Origin: Moringa oleifera
Taxonomy: Eukaryota > Streptophyta > Magnoliopsida > Brassicales > Moringaceae
Reading direction: 5' to 3'
DNA: 64,000 nt
Assembly: GCA_021397835.1 (NCBI GenBank)
Contig: JAJFZO010000168.1
Location: forward strand, 6,510,001 to 6,574,000
Under the pieces are notes generated by a model, which saw only the letters and a list, made by a program, of their open reading frames with translations, ran no database searches and was not told the DNA's origin. Below, in pieces: positions 1 through 12,059 of this stretch. Position 1 is the first letter of the stretch. Every line of letters starts with the position of its first letter. The translations under genes and the position numbers were made by a program.

Positions 1-2030
1 TTCTTAAAAAAACAAAAGTGAAAGCTATTTAAAACCATAATTATATTAAGCAATGTCAAATTCGAATTTAAATTTTCAAAAGTGATAATAAATTTTTAAT
101 TTATTAATTTAATTTCAATTAAATTTAAATTTAAATTATTATAATATTAAAGATATTTGATTTTAAAATATGATTTAAATAAATATGATATCCTTTGAGT
201 TAATTCTTAATTTTAAATAATTTCCTATTGATAAGATTTTTATTATGAATATTTTAAATTTTTATAATCATTTTTAAAATATATTTTTAATATTAAAAAT
301 TTAAAATTTTTTTATAATAATTTGAGTATTTTTTATATTTATAAAAAAATTAAAGTCAAAATTCATAATATAAAAATCTTTAAATTAAATATCTTAAAAT
401 TTTAAATAAGATTTAATTTAATTTAAATTGACAAATTAATATTCGAGTTATCACTCCTTAAACATTAAGGGGTCAAGAATGAGAATGAAGAATGCATCTT
501 ATATTTTTAAATTATTATTTTTATATAATGAAATAAAAATATATGACTTATATAAATTTAAAATTAAAAAATAAGAGTGAAAACCCCAAACTTGCGGGAT
601 TGACATTTTCGTTTTTTAAGGTCAACATAAATTATTATTTTATTACTTTATTTTTTAAATATTTACATAAAATAAAAAACTAAATAATTAAAGATTCCTT
701 AATTATTATGTTAATGATAATATATATAAGTTTATTATTTATTTTTTAACTAGATATTTATTAATATCTAAAAAAATAAGATATATTTAATATCTAAAAA
801 TTAATATTTAATATTTTTATTTTTAATATAAAGTTAAATGCGTTAAAAAATTATATTTTTTATAATTTTAAATTAATATTTAAAAAATTATGTTTATTTT
901 AAAATTATATTTATGTGAATTCTCAATGACAGCTTCATTTATAATTTTTATTAGAATTAATAATTTTATGCATATATTTTATTTATTTTTATAAATTTTA
1001 AAAAATATAAAAATAATTACATAAGTAAAACTCACATACACATTAAACGTGCATGTAAAATATTAATATTAATAAAAATTATTGATAAAAATCTCATATT
1101 GAGAATTCAACAAAACTTTAAATTTCAAACATATTCAATTTATTTTACAAGTCTTAATTTAAGATTGTAAGTAAAATATATATTTTTTTGATAGAATTGA
1201 TTATTTAATATATTTTTAAAAATATAATTTATTATTATATATTTTTATATTATAATAATTATTGAAATATATAATATTTTTTTAATTAAAAATAGATAAT
1301 TTTTCTAAAATATATATAAGTGAATTTGCAATATTTCACTTCGATTTTAGATAGAAAGAAATTTACAAATTACATTCTAGTTATGATTTCTAAAAGTCAA
1401 GTAAATTAAGTTATTTTGAATTTAATTTTTATTTTGATTCAATTTTTTATAATAAGTGTGAGATTTTTCTTAAAATTTTAGAAATAAAAAATAAAGAATA
1501 TCATATATATAAGAAATATAAAAATAAAATAGCAAAATAAAACTTGTTATAAAAATGCTGTGCGATTAAATGTGTTTTATTATGAATAAAACCAGATAAT
1601 TATTCGTATGAAAAAGACAAAAGATAATTGATTTGGACCATATGGTGGTATTACCCACTACTAAATTATAAAAATTATATAAATGTGATATTAGTTTGTA
1701 AAAGTTATAAATGAAATTTGCTACTAAACTAAAAATGTTGCTGAAAGGATTATTACCACGGGAATATAGCTGTGTTTTTTTTTTGGTTCAAGGTGGGATA
1801 AATACAAACAAATATTGATATTGCCAAGATAGAGATGATCCTTCACTATTTTATTTTTTAAAAAAGAAATTATATTTTTCAATTTATTATTTTTATAAAA
1901 GATCCAAATGATTTTGTTTAAGCCAAAGTACAAAAAGACAACAACCCTCCCGACGGGATAAGAATTAAAGAGGATTAAAAAAAATAAGAGAAAACGAAGG
2001 CCGAGCGCTTTCTGTATGCTACTGTCTTAT
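1..2030. other. AT-rich non-coding stretch
   Basis: Very AT-rich sequence dense in stops in all frames. The only ORF of note (about 1724-1933, minus) has low-complexity Lys/Ile/Asn composition and no recognisable domain. The last 100 bases or so probably hold the promoter of the PHOS32-like gene. I see no tRNA, rRNA or clear transposon ends here. Confidence 0.6.
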
Positions 2031-2038
2031 AATGTCTC

Positions 2039-2044
2039 CACGTG
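2039..2044. promoter_or_regulatory. G-box / ABRE-like element CACGTG
   Basis: A perfect CACGTG palindrome in the context CCACGTGTC lies 213 bases upstream of the PHOS32-like ATG. This core is the binding site of plant bZIP and bHLH factors and, with a flanking GTC, resembles an ABA-response element. Whether it is used is inference. A second CACGTG lies in the proposed intron at 4573-4578. Confidence 0.45.
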
Positions 2045-2256
2045 TCTGACACCTCGGAATTGTCTGTCTGCTCTCGTACCACTGCGTGTTGCTTGAACTT
2101 GTCCCATCGCCACCAGAACCCAATATATGCGATGGCCATTCTCTACTTCTCGGGACCGAAAAGCCAAAACCCGCAACAAAACCCCATAACGCGAAGCACA
2201 AGAGGACGAGACAAAAAGAAAACTGTGATAGGAAGCCTGACTCACTGGCCATCAGC

Positions 2257-5200
2257 ATGACTTCACCGAAAAATCCGGCGGAAATGGACCGGAAAGCCAC
2301 GGCCATAACGGTCCAACCGTCGTCACCGAGATTCCCGCTGTCGTCACCAGTGAGTGGAGGAACCCCGACTGCTGGGGCCCACAGGAAGATCGGGATAGCT
2401 GTCGATCTGAGTGATGAGAGTGCCTTCGCCGTCCGTTGGGCGGTCCAGAATTACTTGCGCCCCGGAGACGCCGTGATCCTCGTCCACGTGAGCCCCACCA
2501 GCGTCCTATACGGCGCCGACTGGGGAGCCATTGACCTCTCCTTGCACGACCCTGAGAGCGAGGAGTGCCAGCAGAAGCTGGAGGATGATTTTGATCTTCT
2601 CACCAACACGAAAGCCAACACCGTCGCGCAGCCGCTCGTGGAGGCCCAAATCCCGTTCAAGATCCACATAGTGAAGGATCACGACATGAAGGAGAGATTG
2701 TGTTTGGAGGTGGAAAGGCTCGGGCTTAGCGCCGTGATCATGGGGAGTAGAGGCTTCGGGGCTGCCAAGAGGAGCAGCAAAGGGAGACTGGGGAGTGTCA
2801 GTGATTACTGCGTGCGTCACTGTGTCTGCCCTGTGGTCGTAGTTAGGTTCTCTGACGAGAAAGACGGGGTAGGAGAGGATTCCAGTCGCGATGGCGCGAA
2901 AACGACAGAGGCCGCTGATAAGGATGGGAAGTTGCTGTCCCCTCTGGTGGAGATGGACGAGGCTGAGCATGAGCATCATGATAAGCAAGCAGGTTTGAGT
3001 TTGAGTTAAATTATGGTTTGGTTAGCTTGTTATTCGGTGGATTAAATTTGATTTTCTTGGAATTTCTTCTGAAAGGTAGTTGATCACACTTTTGTTGAGT
3101 TTAATTGGCAGTTTGATACTTATTTGCTGCATTTATAAGTGTCAGATTTATTAACTTATTGAATTAGAGGTTTAATTCTGCTTGATTTGCTGTGGTCATT
3201 ATGGGTTCAGTTCCCAAAATGCACTGTACTTTTACTAAATTAACTCTGTGCAATGTGTGCATAAATATCATCTCTTAATGCTGCCTAACTTTATCAGTTA
3301 ATCTCTTTGTATTTGTTTAGAGTGTTATGTATGCGGTTCAATAACGCATGATTTTTGTCTGGTTATTCAGAATATATATGTTTGTTATTCATGGCATCCA
3401 AGACTTTTGATGGGGTGAAACATCTTCATAATAAAACTTCTCGTTCGCTTCACTGTAGCTCTTAAATTCTGTTGAGCTTACTCTTTCTTTTAAAAATATT
3501 TTTGGGCTGTATTATGGTTGGTTGGAAATTGTTTCAGCAGTACTTCTGGATTTTAGCTGTTGAGTGCTTTTGCCTGATTGTTTTCTATATGATTCTTCTA
3601 ACCTCATGAAGCCTTTCGGCTTAGAAATTTCTACTTGCCAAAGTTGTAGATTTCCTTTATTTGTTGCTTGTTTTGTGGAGACGTTTTGTTTGCTGAGAAA
3701 GAAAGAACTGGACCCCCCTATTTCTTATGTCAGTTTTTATGCCGTTCTCTTCAAGTCAATTTAACTGTTTCAATGCTATTTGTCATTAACTGTGAGATTA
3801 TGTATGAGGTTGCTACCTGATACATGCATCGTGGATGGGAGGTAGAATTTCATTAAAAGAATAAGACGGACTTCTTCCTATTATATTTTCCCTCATCAAT
3901 GCTTCGTCAAAGTCTGATAGCAGGTCTATGTTCTAATGCTTTCATGACGTGAATGCATTTGTGAGATTGTAGAATAACTGCAGCTTTCCATGCGTCAAGT
4001 TCCTGCATAATTTTTTTTCAAGTCCATATTTGAGAATCCAGGTTTGGAAGCTTAACTCAAGAGCATTGTCAACTTTTAGCACTTTAAATTTAGCAGTTTG
4101 TCTTTAGGACTTCTTACTGCAAGTGTCACCTTTTGTGTGTGGTTTCAATGTGTGCCTTTGAGTTCTTTGAATGAATAAAGCCCTCCACTTATTGGGAAAA
4201 GTTGTTATAGCCTGATCAAAATTTTTGGACTGATCTTTTGGTTTAGTAGCAGCTTTCCTTTTATATTCTGTGAATGCTTATTTTCTTTGGTGTATTGTTT
4301 TGAATTGAGAATTTTTTACGTTCTCATATCATTAATGTCAACTATATAGTTGATTCATCTCTTAATGTACTGTTACGTTTTATTTTTTTGATTAGACTTA
4401 GGATCACGATCTCCCTCCCTCCCTCTCTCCCCACTTGTCTATCCATGCACATGTTTAGCTGGCATTTTGAATCATGTATGTCTGGTTTTTGGGGATTATC
4501 ACGCTCTCTATTACCGATCCATAAACATTTTCTATATCTTTAATTTTTGAGGATTGTTATGATGTAATGAGCCACGTGGGGACACTTTGCACTATGGGGA
4601 CAAATTATGTTGCGTTTCTTTCCTAACTGGTGCTAGAAACCTAGTTCTTCTGACGCGGTGAAAAGGATGAACTGTTGACTCACTTGTTGATTATTTGGGT
4701 TTCTCTTTTTCTTCTTGGTCCGCACAATGTTGCGTAAGCATGAGATGTTGCTTAATATGAGCAGGCATTATTATTTAGTAGAAATTTGCTACTAAGCCTA
4801 CTTTCTGGTTGAATTTATAAATTTGGTAACTTACAAATGTACCTGTGGGAGAGCAAGAAGGGAGGGAGAGAGAGTTCACTTGCACATCTACTGATTGTTT
4901 CTCAATCAAATATAGGAGGATGTTTATGGCACTTGAAAACTGGTTAAGCATTCAGTGTTCAGAATAGTTGTGACAGGAAATGCTTGATATTACTTATGTT
5001 GTTTGGTCTCTATCTCCTCGTTTGAGTCATCATTCCATTTGAAGAAACATCCAATACAGCTTGCATGTAGGTATACATATGTGTGTGAATAATTTCTCGA
5101 TTTATGATTGCATTCAACTGGTAAGCAGTTCTTAGTCACACCTGAGCATGCCTAATGTTTGAATTTGTAGCACTGAGAACTTTTTTTCTGCAGATTGCTT

Positions 5201-5623
5201 ATGACAGGTGCTCATTAAACTGTTTGATGAATAATTTGAGAATTTCCTGTGACAGGTGCTCATTAAACTGTTTGATGAATAATTTGAGAATTTCCTGAGC
5301 CGTATGCTTCGGCAGAGTGAAGTTTGTCAATGTAGTGTCATCAGAGCAGCCATCTAGTTTGCCACTGTCCTGCTATGTTATAGGATTATTCAGTGTTGGC
5401 TGTGTACGGAAATTGTTCTGAGAAATAATTTTAGTCCTTTTGCTGTAGGGTTATTATCCACCATATTTTTGGTCTATGAACTTCTGCTGGATTGCGGTGC
5501 AACTAGAGTTCCTGTCTTTCTCTACCGTAAACTTGTTTGCCTTCTGATTGGTGCTATAATCCATTGATAAATCATTTATTTTTCCTTTTTTTCTATATTG
5601 CAGCCGTGAAGAAGGCCTCCTAA
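2257..5623 (+). CDS. PHOS32: PHOS32-like universal stress protein (two-exon model)
   Basis: Universal stress protein of the plant PHOS32/PHOS34 group, soluble, nucleotide-binding fold. The start is the ATG at 2257; the open frame continues upstream only with non-ATG codons. Residue 23 is a Ser in a Ser-Pro-Arg-Phe-Pro motif matching the MAP-kinase site known in PHOS32. The USP domain runs from about residue 43 (RKIGIAVDLSDES) to 198, with the GSRGFG phosphate-binding stretch at 163-168. The long KDHDMKERLCLEVERLGLS block is typical of this subgroup. An acidic, His-rich tail follows. Exon 1 probably ends at 2992 and exon 2 starts at 5604 after a T-rich CAG; splicing gives a tail ending AVKKAS with stop at 5621-5623 (251 aa). 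Without splicing the frame stops at 3009 (250 aa, tail GLSLS). The family call is strong; the second exon is inferred. The G-box upstream fits stress control. Confidence 0.85.
2993..5603 (+). other. Probable 2.6-kb intron of the PHOS32-like gene
   Basis: T-rich plant-intron composition, no sustained coding frame, a GTTTGA donor at 2993 and a TATATTGCAG acceptor ending at 5603. It contains a perfect 48-bp tandem duplication and a CT-rich run near 4411-4433. If the intron is not used, this is 3' flanking sequence. Confidence 0.5.
5202..5297. repeat. Perfect 48-bp tandem duplication
   Basis: Copies 5202-5249 and 5250-5297 are identical, beginning TGACAGGTGCTCATT and ending GAGAATTTCCTG. It lies inside the proposed intron, 306 bases upstream of its acceptor. 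The identity suggests a recent replication-slippage event or, less likely, an assembly error. Confidence 0.9.
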
Positions 5624-5649
5624 GCAGGCAGGGATTTCGGAGGCATTTG

Positions 5650-7590
5650 AAACTTGAAATATTTCTGGTGCGTATTTGAACATGTTTGATGAAGTTGAAG
5701 TGGTGGTGTCTGTTTTGTCCACCCTTTTACTACCTTTCATGTTTGTGAAATGTAGGACAACCATAATGATCAATCATCAGTTCCTTTGTTTCATTTTAGG
5801 TGGCATAAAAAGGTTGCAATGCATGGTTGGAATTTCTGGGTTGCATGTAGTAACCTCATCCATTCGGTTTTGTTACATAATATATATATGCAACTATGTT
5901 AGTATCTGTGTCCATAATCCCAAACTCCTGCTTTTTGTCTGAAGAGAAGAAATGGGTTTTCTGGAAAATAGAGGAAATACCCATTTCAAATTCATGTTGA
6001 CGTACCATAGGATAACTCCAATTCATCCTGCTTGTATAGTCACAGGCTGCAAAGGCATTTGTCCATGTCCTTTCATGCGTCATGTTAGGTACCCAGACTT
6101 CGTAAGTGGCTAAGAATTTTAAGTTATAAAGGTACATTGCGAAGAATAATTCTCTTTGTGGCTAGGAAATGGAATCTAGATCAACCATAGGCAATGATGT
6201 AATTGTGTTTCTATTGCCAACTTCTAAAAGGGTCTCATTGCAGCCGTGCAAGTTTGTAGCTTCACCCCCACATAACTGAACCTTTTCTTTTTTCTTTCTC
6301 TTTCTCTCTCTACAAATGTTAAATGAATTCCTCGAGGAGCCACATGCCATTATCAACTGTCTAATTGTGAGTAAAGTATCATTAATTCGTGGTTTACGTA
6401 GCCAGGTGGAAAATGTCAGAAATCTTGAACTACTTACCTTGTCAGGTTTATCTAAGTTAACCATAATAGTTCTTTATGAGCTAATTATTAGTTTATTACA
6501 TCAGCCTAAGCCTCCCAAATTTGACGTGATGGTCGGTCATATAATAATCTAAAGTATCAATGTCAAGGTTGTGATAGGCCATAGAGTTTCATAATAGAAT
6601 CCAAAGTCATAAAATGGAGGGTTAACATTGATTTGTACTAATTTTTTATTACTAAAATATAAAAAAGTATTATTGTAATTTATCATATTAATAAAAAATA
6701 AACTCTACTTTTACATTATAAATACTGTTTAATTTAAAATTGTTTTATATAAAATATTGTGCCATTTTTAACAATAGATTATTATAAAGTTAATGAATTT
6801 ATGGGCTGAAAACAGGAAGAAAATAAAAAAAACCCGTGGGGCGTGCAGAAAGAAGGAAAAAGCAAACAGAGTACTGCTGCTCTGTGTGACTGGTTTTGTT
6901 GGAGCATATTGGTAGACTTGAATTGATTTGGTCAAAAAGGATGGAAACCCAAAATGAATGTGCGTTGAGAGAGAGAGAGAGAATGGCATCCACATTCTAT
7001 AACAATAAGGTCCCACAGGTAACAATTTCTTGGACAGCATGTGCTCCCATGGAATTGTACAAATCTGACCAGATCAGTAATTCTGAAAATTAATTGAGTA
7101 CATGTTCTTGGTTTACTTTGTTTTACCATTTTGGTAAAGTAAGCTAATTGGCTTGATAAAGACAAGATCATCCATGATCTACTTACATAATTGAATCACT
7201 ATAGGAATGATAAAGAAAAGGAAAAGTGTCTGCTCAGCTGATTCCAAGCAGGAACATGTGATCATCCTAGGTTAACAGGTTAAAATATTAAGCTTATCGG
7301 TGCAAAAGAACAAAATTCATTATTCATCCTGATGTTTGCTTAATTTTAACTCAAATTGTGTGCAGTAACCCAGAAAAGATCTCAGAAAACTGTGCATTGG
7401 GTAATTTACAGTTTTAGATTTCAGATAACTTATACTAAAATTGCAATTGAAACAAGAAAAAGCAGAAAAAAAAAGAAGAATCAATTTGTTCCTTACAAGG
7501 GAATCTCATGACTAGAGAGGTGATTAAACAGATTGGTAAAGATGGATCGAGAACTACTTAATTACCTGGTTTTAGTAGTAATTAGTGAGT
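5650..7590. other. 3' region of the PHOS32-like gene and intergenic DNA
   Basis: The first few hundred bases are probably the 3' UTR. Beyond that I see no supported gene: the short ORFs (for example 5856-6137 and 6162-6464, both minus) have no domains. A CT-rich stretch near 6290-6311 and a GA repeat near 6969-6983 are simple repeats. Confidence 0.5.
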
Positions 7591-7817
7591 TAAAACTCCA
7601 TTAACAACTGAGGAGCATGGTTCAATCTGCCCTGCTTCTTGTGTTCTTCAGGAGTCGCACCTGTTTGATCCTTCCATAGAGTATGTTTCAGTTGTTTTGT
7701 GATATCTGAGTGCTCTGAACGCATCTCCAGGAGCTGATTCGTTCGGCAAATATGCATTAGGGTCGGTGATGTTGGGAGAATGAGCAACCTTGATGGCCCT
7801 GTTGACGCCAGAAACTT
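7590..7817 (-). other. Possible second exon of the B-box gene
   Basis: On the minus strand a T-rich tract ending TTCTTAAAG precedes an open frame from about 7817 down to a stop at 7590. Joined in phase 0 to the donor after base 8029 it would replace the hydrophobic read-through tail with a charged one containing DITKQLKHTLWKDQ. I do not recognise the peptide, and a competing frame in the same stretch stops at 7648. This is inference from frame and splice signals only. Confidence 0.3.
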
Positions 7818-7956
7818 TAAGAACCCACAAATGAAATCCACAAATCAAGATTAATCGAAAATGTGTTTGATAGTAAGAAGATTTAATTCATTACAGAAGT
7901 GAAAAAGGAAGAAAACCCATCAGAGATTTAGGCTGGTCTGCAAAAATTTCCAAGAT

Positions 7957-8574
7957 TTAGCAGAGCAGGATGATCAACAGAGAGAAACAGAGAGAAACGG
8001 AGAAGGAAGAAAAGTATGATAGGCACACCAGAGAAGCAGGGCTTGAAAAGCGTTCACGCACGCGTTTCAATGAAAACAGTATTCTTGATTGCGAGTCGCC
8101 TTCTTCACTGCTACAAAACCTGGTAGAGCTTTCATCGCTTGTCGAAGAAGAGGAAACGGGAGGAGGAGTAGGAGTAGGTGACAGCGGCACAACTTGATTT
8201 TCTTCGTCATCTTCTTCATCACCTCCATCGCCATTATCTTCGTCGTCGTCCTCCTCCTCCTCTTCCTCCTCCTCCTCCTCATCTTCATCTTCATCGTCAT
8301 CACCATCACCCTGTGCTGCTTCGCTGTTTCTCTCATCTCTGGAGCTGCTATTACTGATACAGTTATTGCAGACAGAAACAGTAGGGCCAAGCTTGGGGCC
8401 TGAACCATTCCAGGGCGTGAGAGATCGACAGAGGTGGCAAAGAAGAGCTCTTGAATGCTTAGCGAACAGAAAATTGGCTCCATGAACCTTGGCGTCACAG
8501 TCCCAGCACAAGCTAGCTTGATCTGATTCACAATACACGTTTGCTCCATAGTTGCAGAGCTCACACTTCTTCAT
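7957..8574 (-). CDS. Single B-box zinc-finger protein with acidic tract
   Basis: Plant B-box (BBX/CONSTANS-like) protein, expected nuclear, without a CCT domain. The start is the ATG at 8574; the frame extends to 8598 only with a GTG. The N-terminal B-box has its zinc ligands at C4, C7, C15, D18, C23, C26, H31 and H40, with the family stretch CDAKVHGANFL. It is followed by LCHLC (C46, C49), a TPW motif and C69/C72, resembling the decayed second half of a double B-box. Residues about 90-126 are an almost pure Asp/Glu run, then a Pro/Ser-rich linker and an FSLKR basic patch near residue 170. The read-through C-terminus (stop at 7957, 205 aa) turns hydrophobic and looks like intron. A donor at 8028/8027 (exon end 8029) could instead join an exon near 7590-7817. 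The B-box half is certain, the last 25 residues are not. Confidence 0.8.
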   Translation of the reverse strand: MKKCELCNYGANVYCESDQASLCWDCDAKVHGANFLFAKHSRALLCHLCRSLTPWNGSGPKLGPTVSVCNNCISNSSSRDERNSEAAQGDGDDDEDEDEEEEEEEEEEDDDEDNGDGGDEEDDEENQVVPLSPTPTPPPVSSSSTSDESSTRFCSSEEGDSQSRILFSLKRVRERFSSPASLVCLSYFSSFSVSLCFSLLIILLC

Positions 8575-8599
8575 CTCTTCTAAGCCTTCTCTCTTCACA

Positions 8600-11500
8600 G
8601 GAACAAAAGAAACTACCCAAAGCCTGAATTTCTAACTTCTATGTGAATCTTACATGTCTGAGGAGGTTCTGCTTTTATTTCTGTCAGTCCATCCTGTAGT
8701 TTCATGACAGATGGCAAATGGCAAAAACCCTTGATTTGCTTTGCTTCCTGTCTAGTTTGACATCTTTTTACAAACAAGAAGTTTAATTGTTAAGCATCGT
8801 CAAGAGACAGCGTACCAATTCAGAAATCCCATTTTTCTTTGCCTAAAGGACACAAACTTAATTGCCACACCCATTGTGACTTCACATGACATTATGCACT
8901 AATCAGATTCACAGACTAAAACACCTTAAACACCTTAAAACTATTAGGCCAAAAAGCTTTATCCAACAGGACATATAGAAAACTATCTAAGCAACTACGG
9001 ATACTGAGTGAGATCTTAAGATATTGTAACAGGTAAGAAGTAGGTCAAATATTACAGATGTGATTTCTTCAGAAGAATCTCACATCAAATGTAAGTTTTT
9101 TGTCTAACAAACTAATTTTTTAGTCGATGTTTATTTTTGGCTGGAATTAATTTATCTTCCTACCGAGATCTCACCCACATCAAATGGGATATCCACTTGT
9201 TTATTCATCATGCTAATCTGAAGGTCTAGCACTGAACCTAAACTTTTAAGTTCCAAACTTTTTTCTTGTAGTATCTTTGCAGCATACATATGGGCTGTCA
9301 CTAGCCTCACAAGCCCTTAACACTTATGGGTTTAATTAGTTTTCTGATACCCAAGTCTGAACCGAAACCGGATTCTGTGGTCTTCCTTAATTCTTGTGTT
9401 GTTTCCTCAGCCTCTTGTAGACTAGTTGATCAGACAGATTTTATAGGTTGATGTAGCCTCCTTATGACATCTATATTATCACTAATTAATAGCAGTTTGC
9501 TTTGCAGATTGCTCTCACTAATTGGGTCGATAAGTCACCATCAAGAAGATTGTAAACACAGTAGAGGTGTCTTTATGAATTGGCATCTAAGTATCCTGTG
9601 AACCATGAAAAATGTGGCTCATATTGCTGATTGGGGAACTTGGTTATGCACGTAAGGTTGAAATTCTTCGTTCTAAATCATTTTTATGGTCAGTTTTCAT
9701 TGGTGCAATAACTTAGGAACTGTACGTGTTTATCGTGTGTGGGCACGATTCAACAAAGTACTTAATACCCGTCATTGGTTTAGTCTCCTCGTTTCAAGCT
9801 CAAGAAAATACAGCGAGACTTCTGTTTCACTGGCCACTTGTTTTTCTTAAAAGGGACTTATGCATCCATTGATGTACACGCATTTTGAAATATAATCTGG
9901 AGTGAATTTAATTAATACGAGAAAACTGTGGAACTTGTGGCTGAGATTTAGAGGAAGAGATCCTGATTTGACTCCGTGATGAGACCTTCTGGTTATGGTG
10001 AAAGAGCTTGGACATGGTGGACCGGGTAGCAGCTGCTGCAGCATCCTATTCTGTGAACCAGCAGGCTGGATGGGTTCTGCTGATGCATATCGTACATATA
10101 TACTGTGTAGAAAATGTGGACAAAGTGAAGCTTTCACCGTGTGGTGCTTGGCAGACATCATCTGCCTCCATATATTCCCAGGTACTATTCTTCTTTCTTT
10201 CGAGGATGGGATCGAATTGATGGAAACATTTGATAAGGGTAAGATCTAAAAGAATAGTCCTATCCATTTTCATGAAAAGAAAGCAAAAGAACAAGATAAT
10301 ATACACAGCTTTCTTTCTGCAACTCTTTTTGAAGAGTTGAATCTTTAGAATGTAAACAACCAAACAAACAACAGTAAACCTTAGTACATAATATTATAAC
10401 TATTAGGATGAATTAGAACATCATAGATGCTAGTTTCGATGAGATAACGATGAAAACAGATACAGATTTCTTATTGATCAGAATTTGTATTGAAAAGAGT
10501 ACCTAATTTTATAATTTATAATATTTTTATAAAAAATTAACATTAATTTCGTTAAATTATCATATATTATAATTATTTAAAAAGCATAGTACCTCAACTT
10601 GATCCTGATCCATATAAAGTAAGATCATAATTTATGATTGAAATATATGGTTGGGGAAACTCAAGCTTTTTGGTAGAATCATTTGATGAGCAAATCCACA
10701 CATACCAATGAAGTATGAGTGGTTGATCTGATTGATATATTAATTAGGGTGCATAGAGAAATGAAGGCATCTCTTAGTGGCAAGCATGCTGCATTGAATA
10801 GCTACAACATTGCCCACCAGAGAATTTATTTCCATTTCTCTTTACACAAAGAGATTACAAAAAGTGGACCTATACCCATTTGATGATAATCCTCATTGTA
10901 GGTTAATTATTGGATCTTTCATGTCTAGTAGTAATCTATCTATCCTTAACTATTTTTAATTTTCTTGTATTACTGCAAGATTGATTTATCAAGAGCAATT
11001 TTAAGTTGATCTTGACTTCATCCAGACAAGAGATTTGTTTAATCAACCCGTTAATCTTTTGAATTAAATATTATAATACTGTTTGATTATCCTGCCGGTG
11101 ATAATTAATTTATGATTAAGGGAGACAAAGAAAGGAAGTTAAGTTCTACCCAAGGAGGAAAAAAAAAAAAAACAAAAAAAGAACAGAAGGAAAAAGAAGT
11201 TGCATATGTATAAATGATGAAAGGGACATTCGCCTTGATTTTTCTAGAACCTGAGAGGAGAGGAAGGATAGTGATGATTTTTTGGCTTTGGTTGTCACAT
11301 GGGAAAATTAATGCTTGAATTAGACGGTCCATGATCAACGCGGACACGTAATGTTAGTGTCATAATATTTAATGCTAGCGTCTGATGATTTTGACTTATA
11401 CTTGTATGATTAATTGTGTTGTATGTGATGAGCATGTAGCTTTCATAGAAATTGATATCCAATTGACATCCGCACACACATAGGAAGGAGACTTTTAAGA

Positions 11501-11600
11501 GATGAAAAATGACAGTTAATGAACAATTGACCATTTCATTTCGACAAGCTTAGGAAGCTAGATGCTGCATTTTCTTCTTTGATTGATATCAATGGAGGAA
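8600..11600. other. Intergenic region between the B-box and EF-hand genes
   Basis: Probably holds the B-box promoter (just above 8600) and the 3' flank of the EF-hand gene. Short ORFs at 9847-10363 on both strands overlap each other and show no domain. No transposon ends or RNA genes were recognised. Confidence 0.5.
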
Positions 11601-11621
11601 ATTGATGATGAAGAAGGTGGT

Positions 11622-11966
11622 CTAGATTTTGTCGGCAATAGCTTCAACCAACAATGTCCTTGAGCTCTTCATCAAGGCAGGGCTCATCCGAAACATGAGA
11701 GTGCAAAACTCCATTTCATCCAAAGCTCCATCTCCATCCAAGTCACCTTCCCTCAACATGCACATCACTTCATCATCACTCATTCCTTCCAACCCAAGCA
11801 ACTCTGCGTTCCTCTTCAAGCTCTCGAACGTGATCAAACCCTTCTCCCCATCCATCAACAGTTGAAATCCGTTACACAGCTCCTTCATGAACCCTTCAGC
11901 ACCCAATTTCTCTATCATCGCAGGAAAATAATCCTCAAACATGACCGTATTACTTTGCGTTGCCAT
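11622..11966 (-). CDS. PBP1: PBP1/KIC-like single EF-hand calcium-binding protein
   Basis: Small 114-aa protein of the plant PINOID-binding protein 1 / KIC group, calcium sensors that bind partners such as the kinase PINOID or a kinesin-like calmodulin-binding protein. It is one exon with an ATG at 11966. The family block ELCNGFQLLMD (residues 29-39) is followed by KGLITFESLKRNAELLGLEG, a degenerate first EF-hand region. A canonical EF loop DLDGDGALDEME lies at 75-86 with acidic positions 1, 3, 5, 9 and 12 present, followed by FCTLMFRMSP. Only this loop looks able to bind calcium, as in the family. A TATA box lies about 85 bases upstream on the minus strand. PBP1 is the closer match than KIC because of the LCNGF.LLMD block; the physical partner is not shown by the sequence. 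Confidence 0.88.
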   Translation of the reverse strand: MATQSNTVMFEDYFPAMIEKLGAEGFMKELCNGFQLLMDGEKGLITFESLKRNAELLGLEGMSDDEVMCMLREGDLDGDGALDEMEFCTLMFRMSPALMKSSRTLLVEAIADKI

Positions 11967-12050
11967 AGGACAATCTGCTTAGATCTCCTCTGTTTTTGAA
12001 AGAAAGTTCAGTTGATGCATTGCATAGAGAGGTGACTAAGCATATAAGGG

Positions 12051-12058
12051 TATTTATA
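12051..12058 (-). promoter_or_regulatory. TATA box of the PBP1-like gene
   Basis: TATAAATA reads on the minus strand 85 bases above the ATG at 11966. This would place transcription start near 12020-12030 and give a 5' UTR of about 55-65 nt. Confidence 0.65.
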
Positions 12059-12059
12059 G

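Noticed and set aside
2086..2256. N-terminal extension of the PHOS32-like frame
   Set aside because: The upstream open part begins with GTG, not ATG, and its peptide is not family-like; the ATG at 2257 fits PHOS32 proteins.
8067..8564. Second minus-strand and opposite plus-strand ORFs over the B-box gene
   Set aside because: Shadow frames created by the GAA/GAT acidic repeat; their products are poly-Met/Arg or poly-Ile/Val strings.
8575..8598. Eight-residue extension of the B-box protein
   Set aside because: It begins with GTG; the ATG at 8574 gives the usual MKKCELC start.
9847..10363. Overlapping short ORFs on both strands
   Set aside because: No domain, no codon-use support, and mutually overlapping. 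One (10008-10220, plus) looked exon-like but matches nothing I know.
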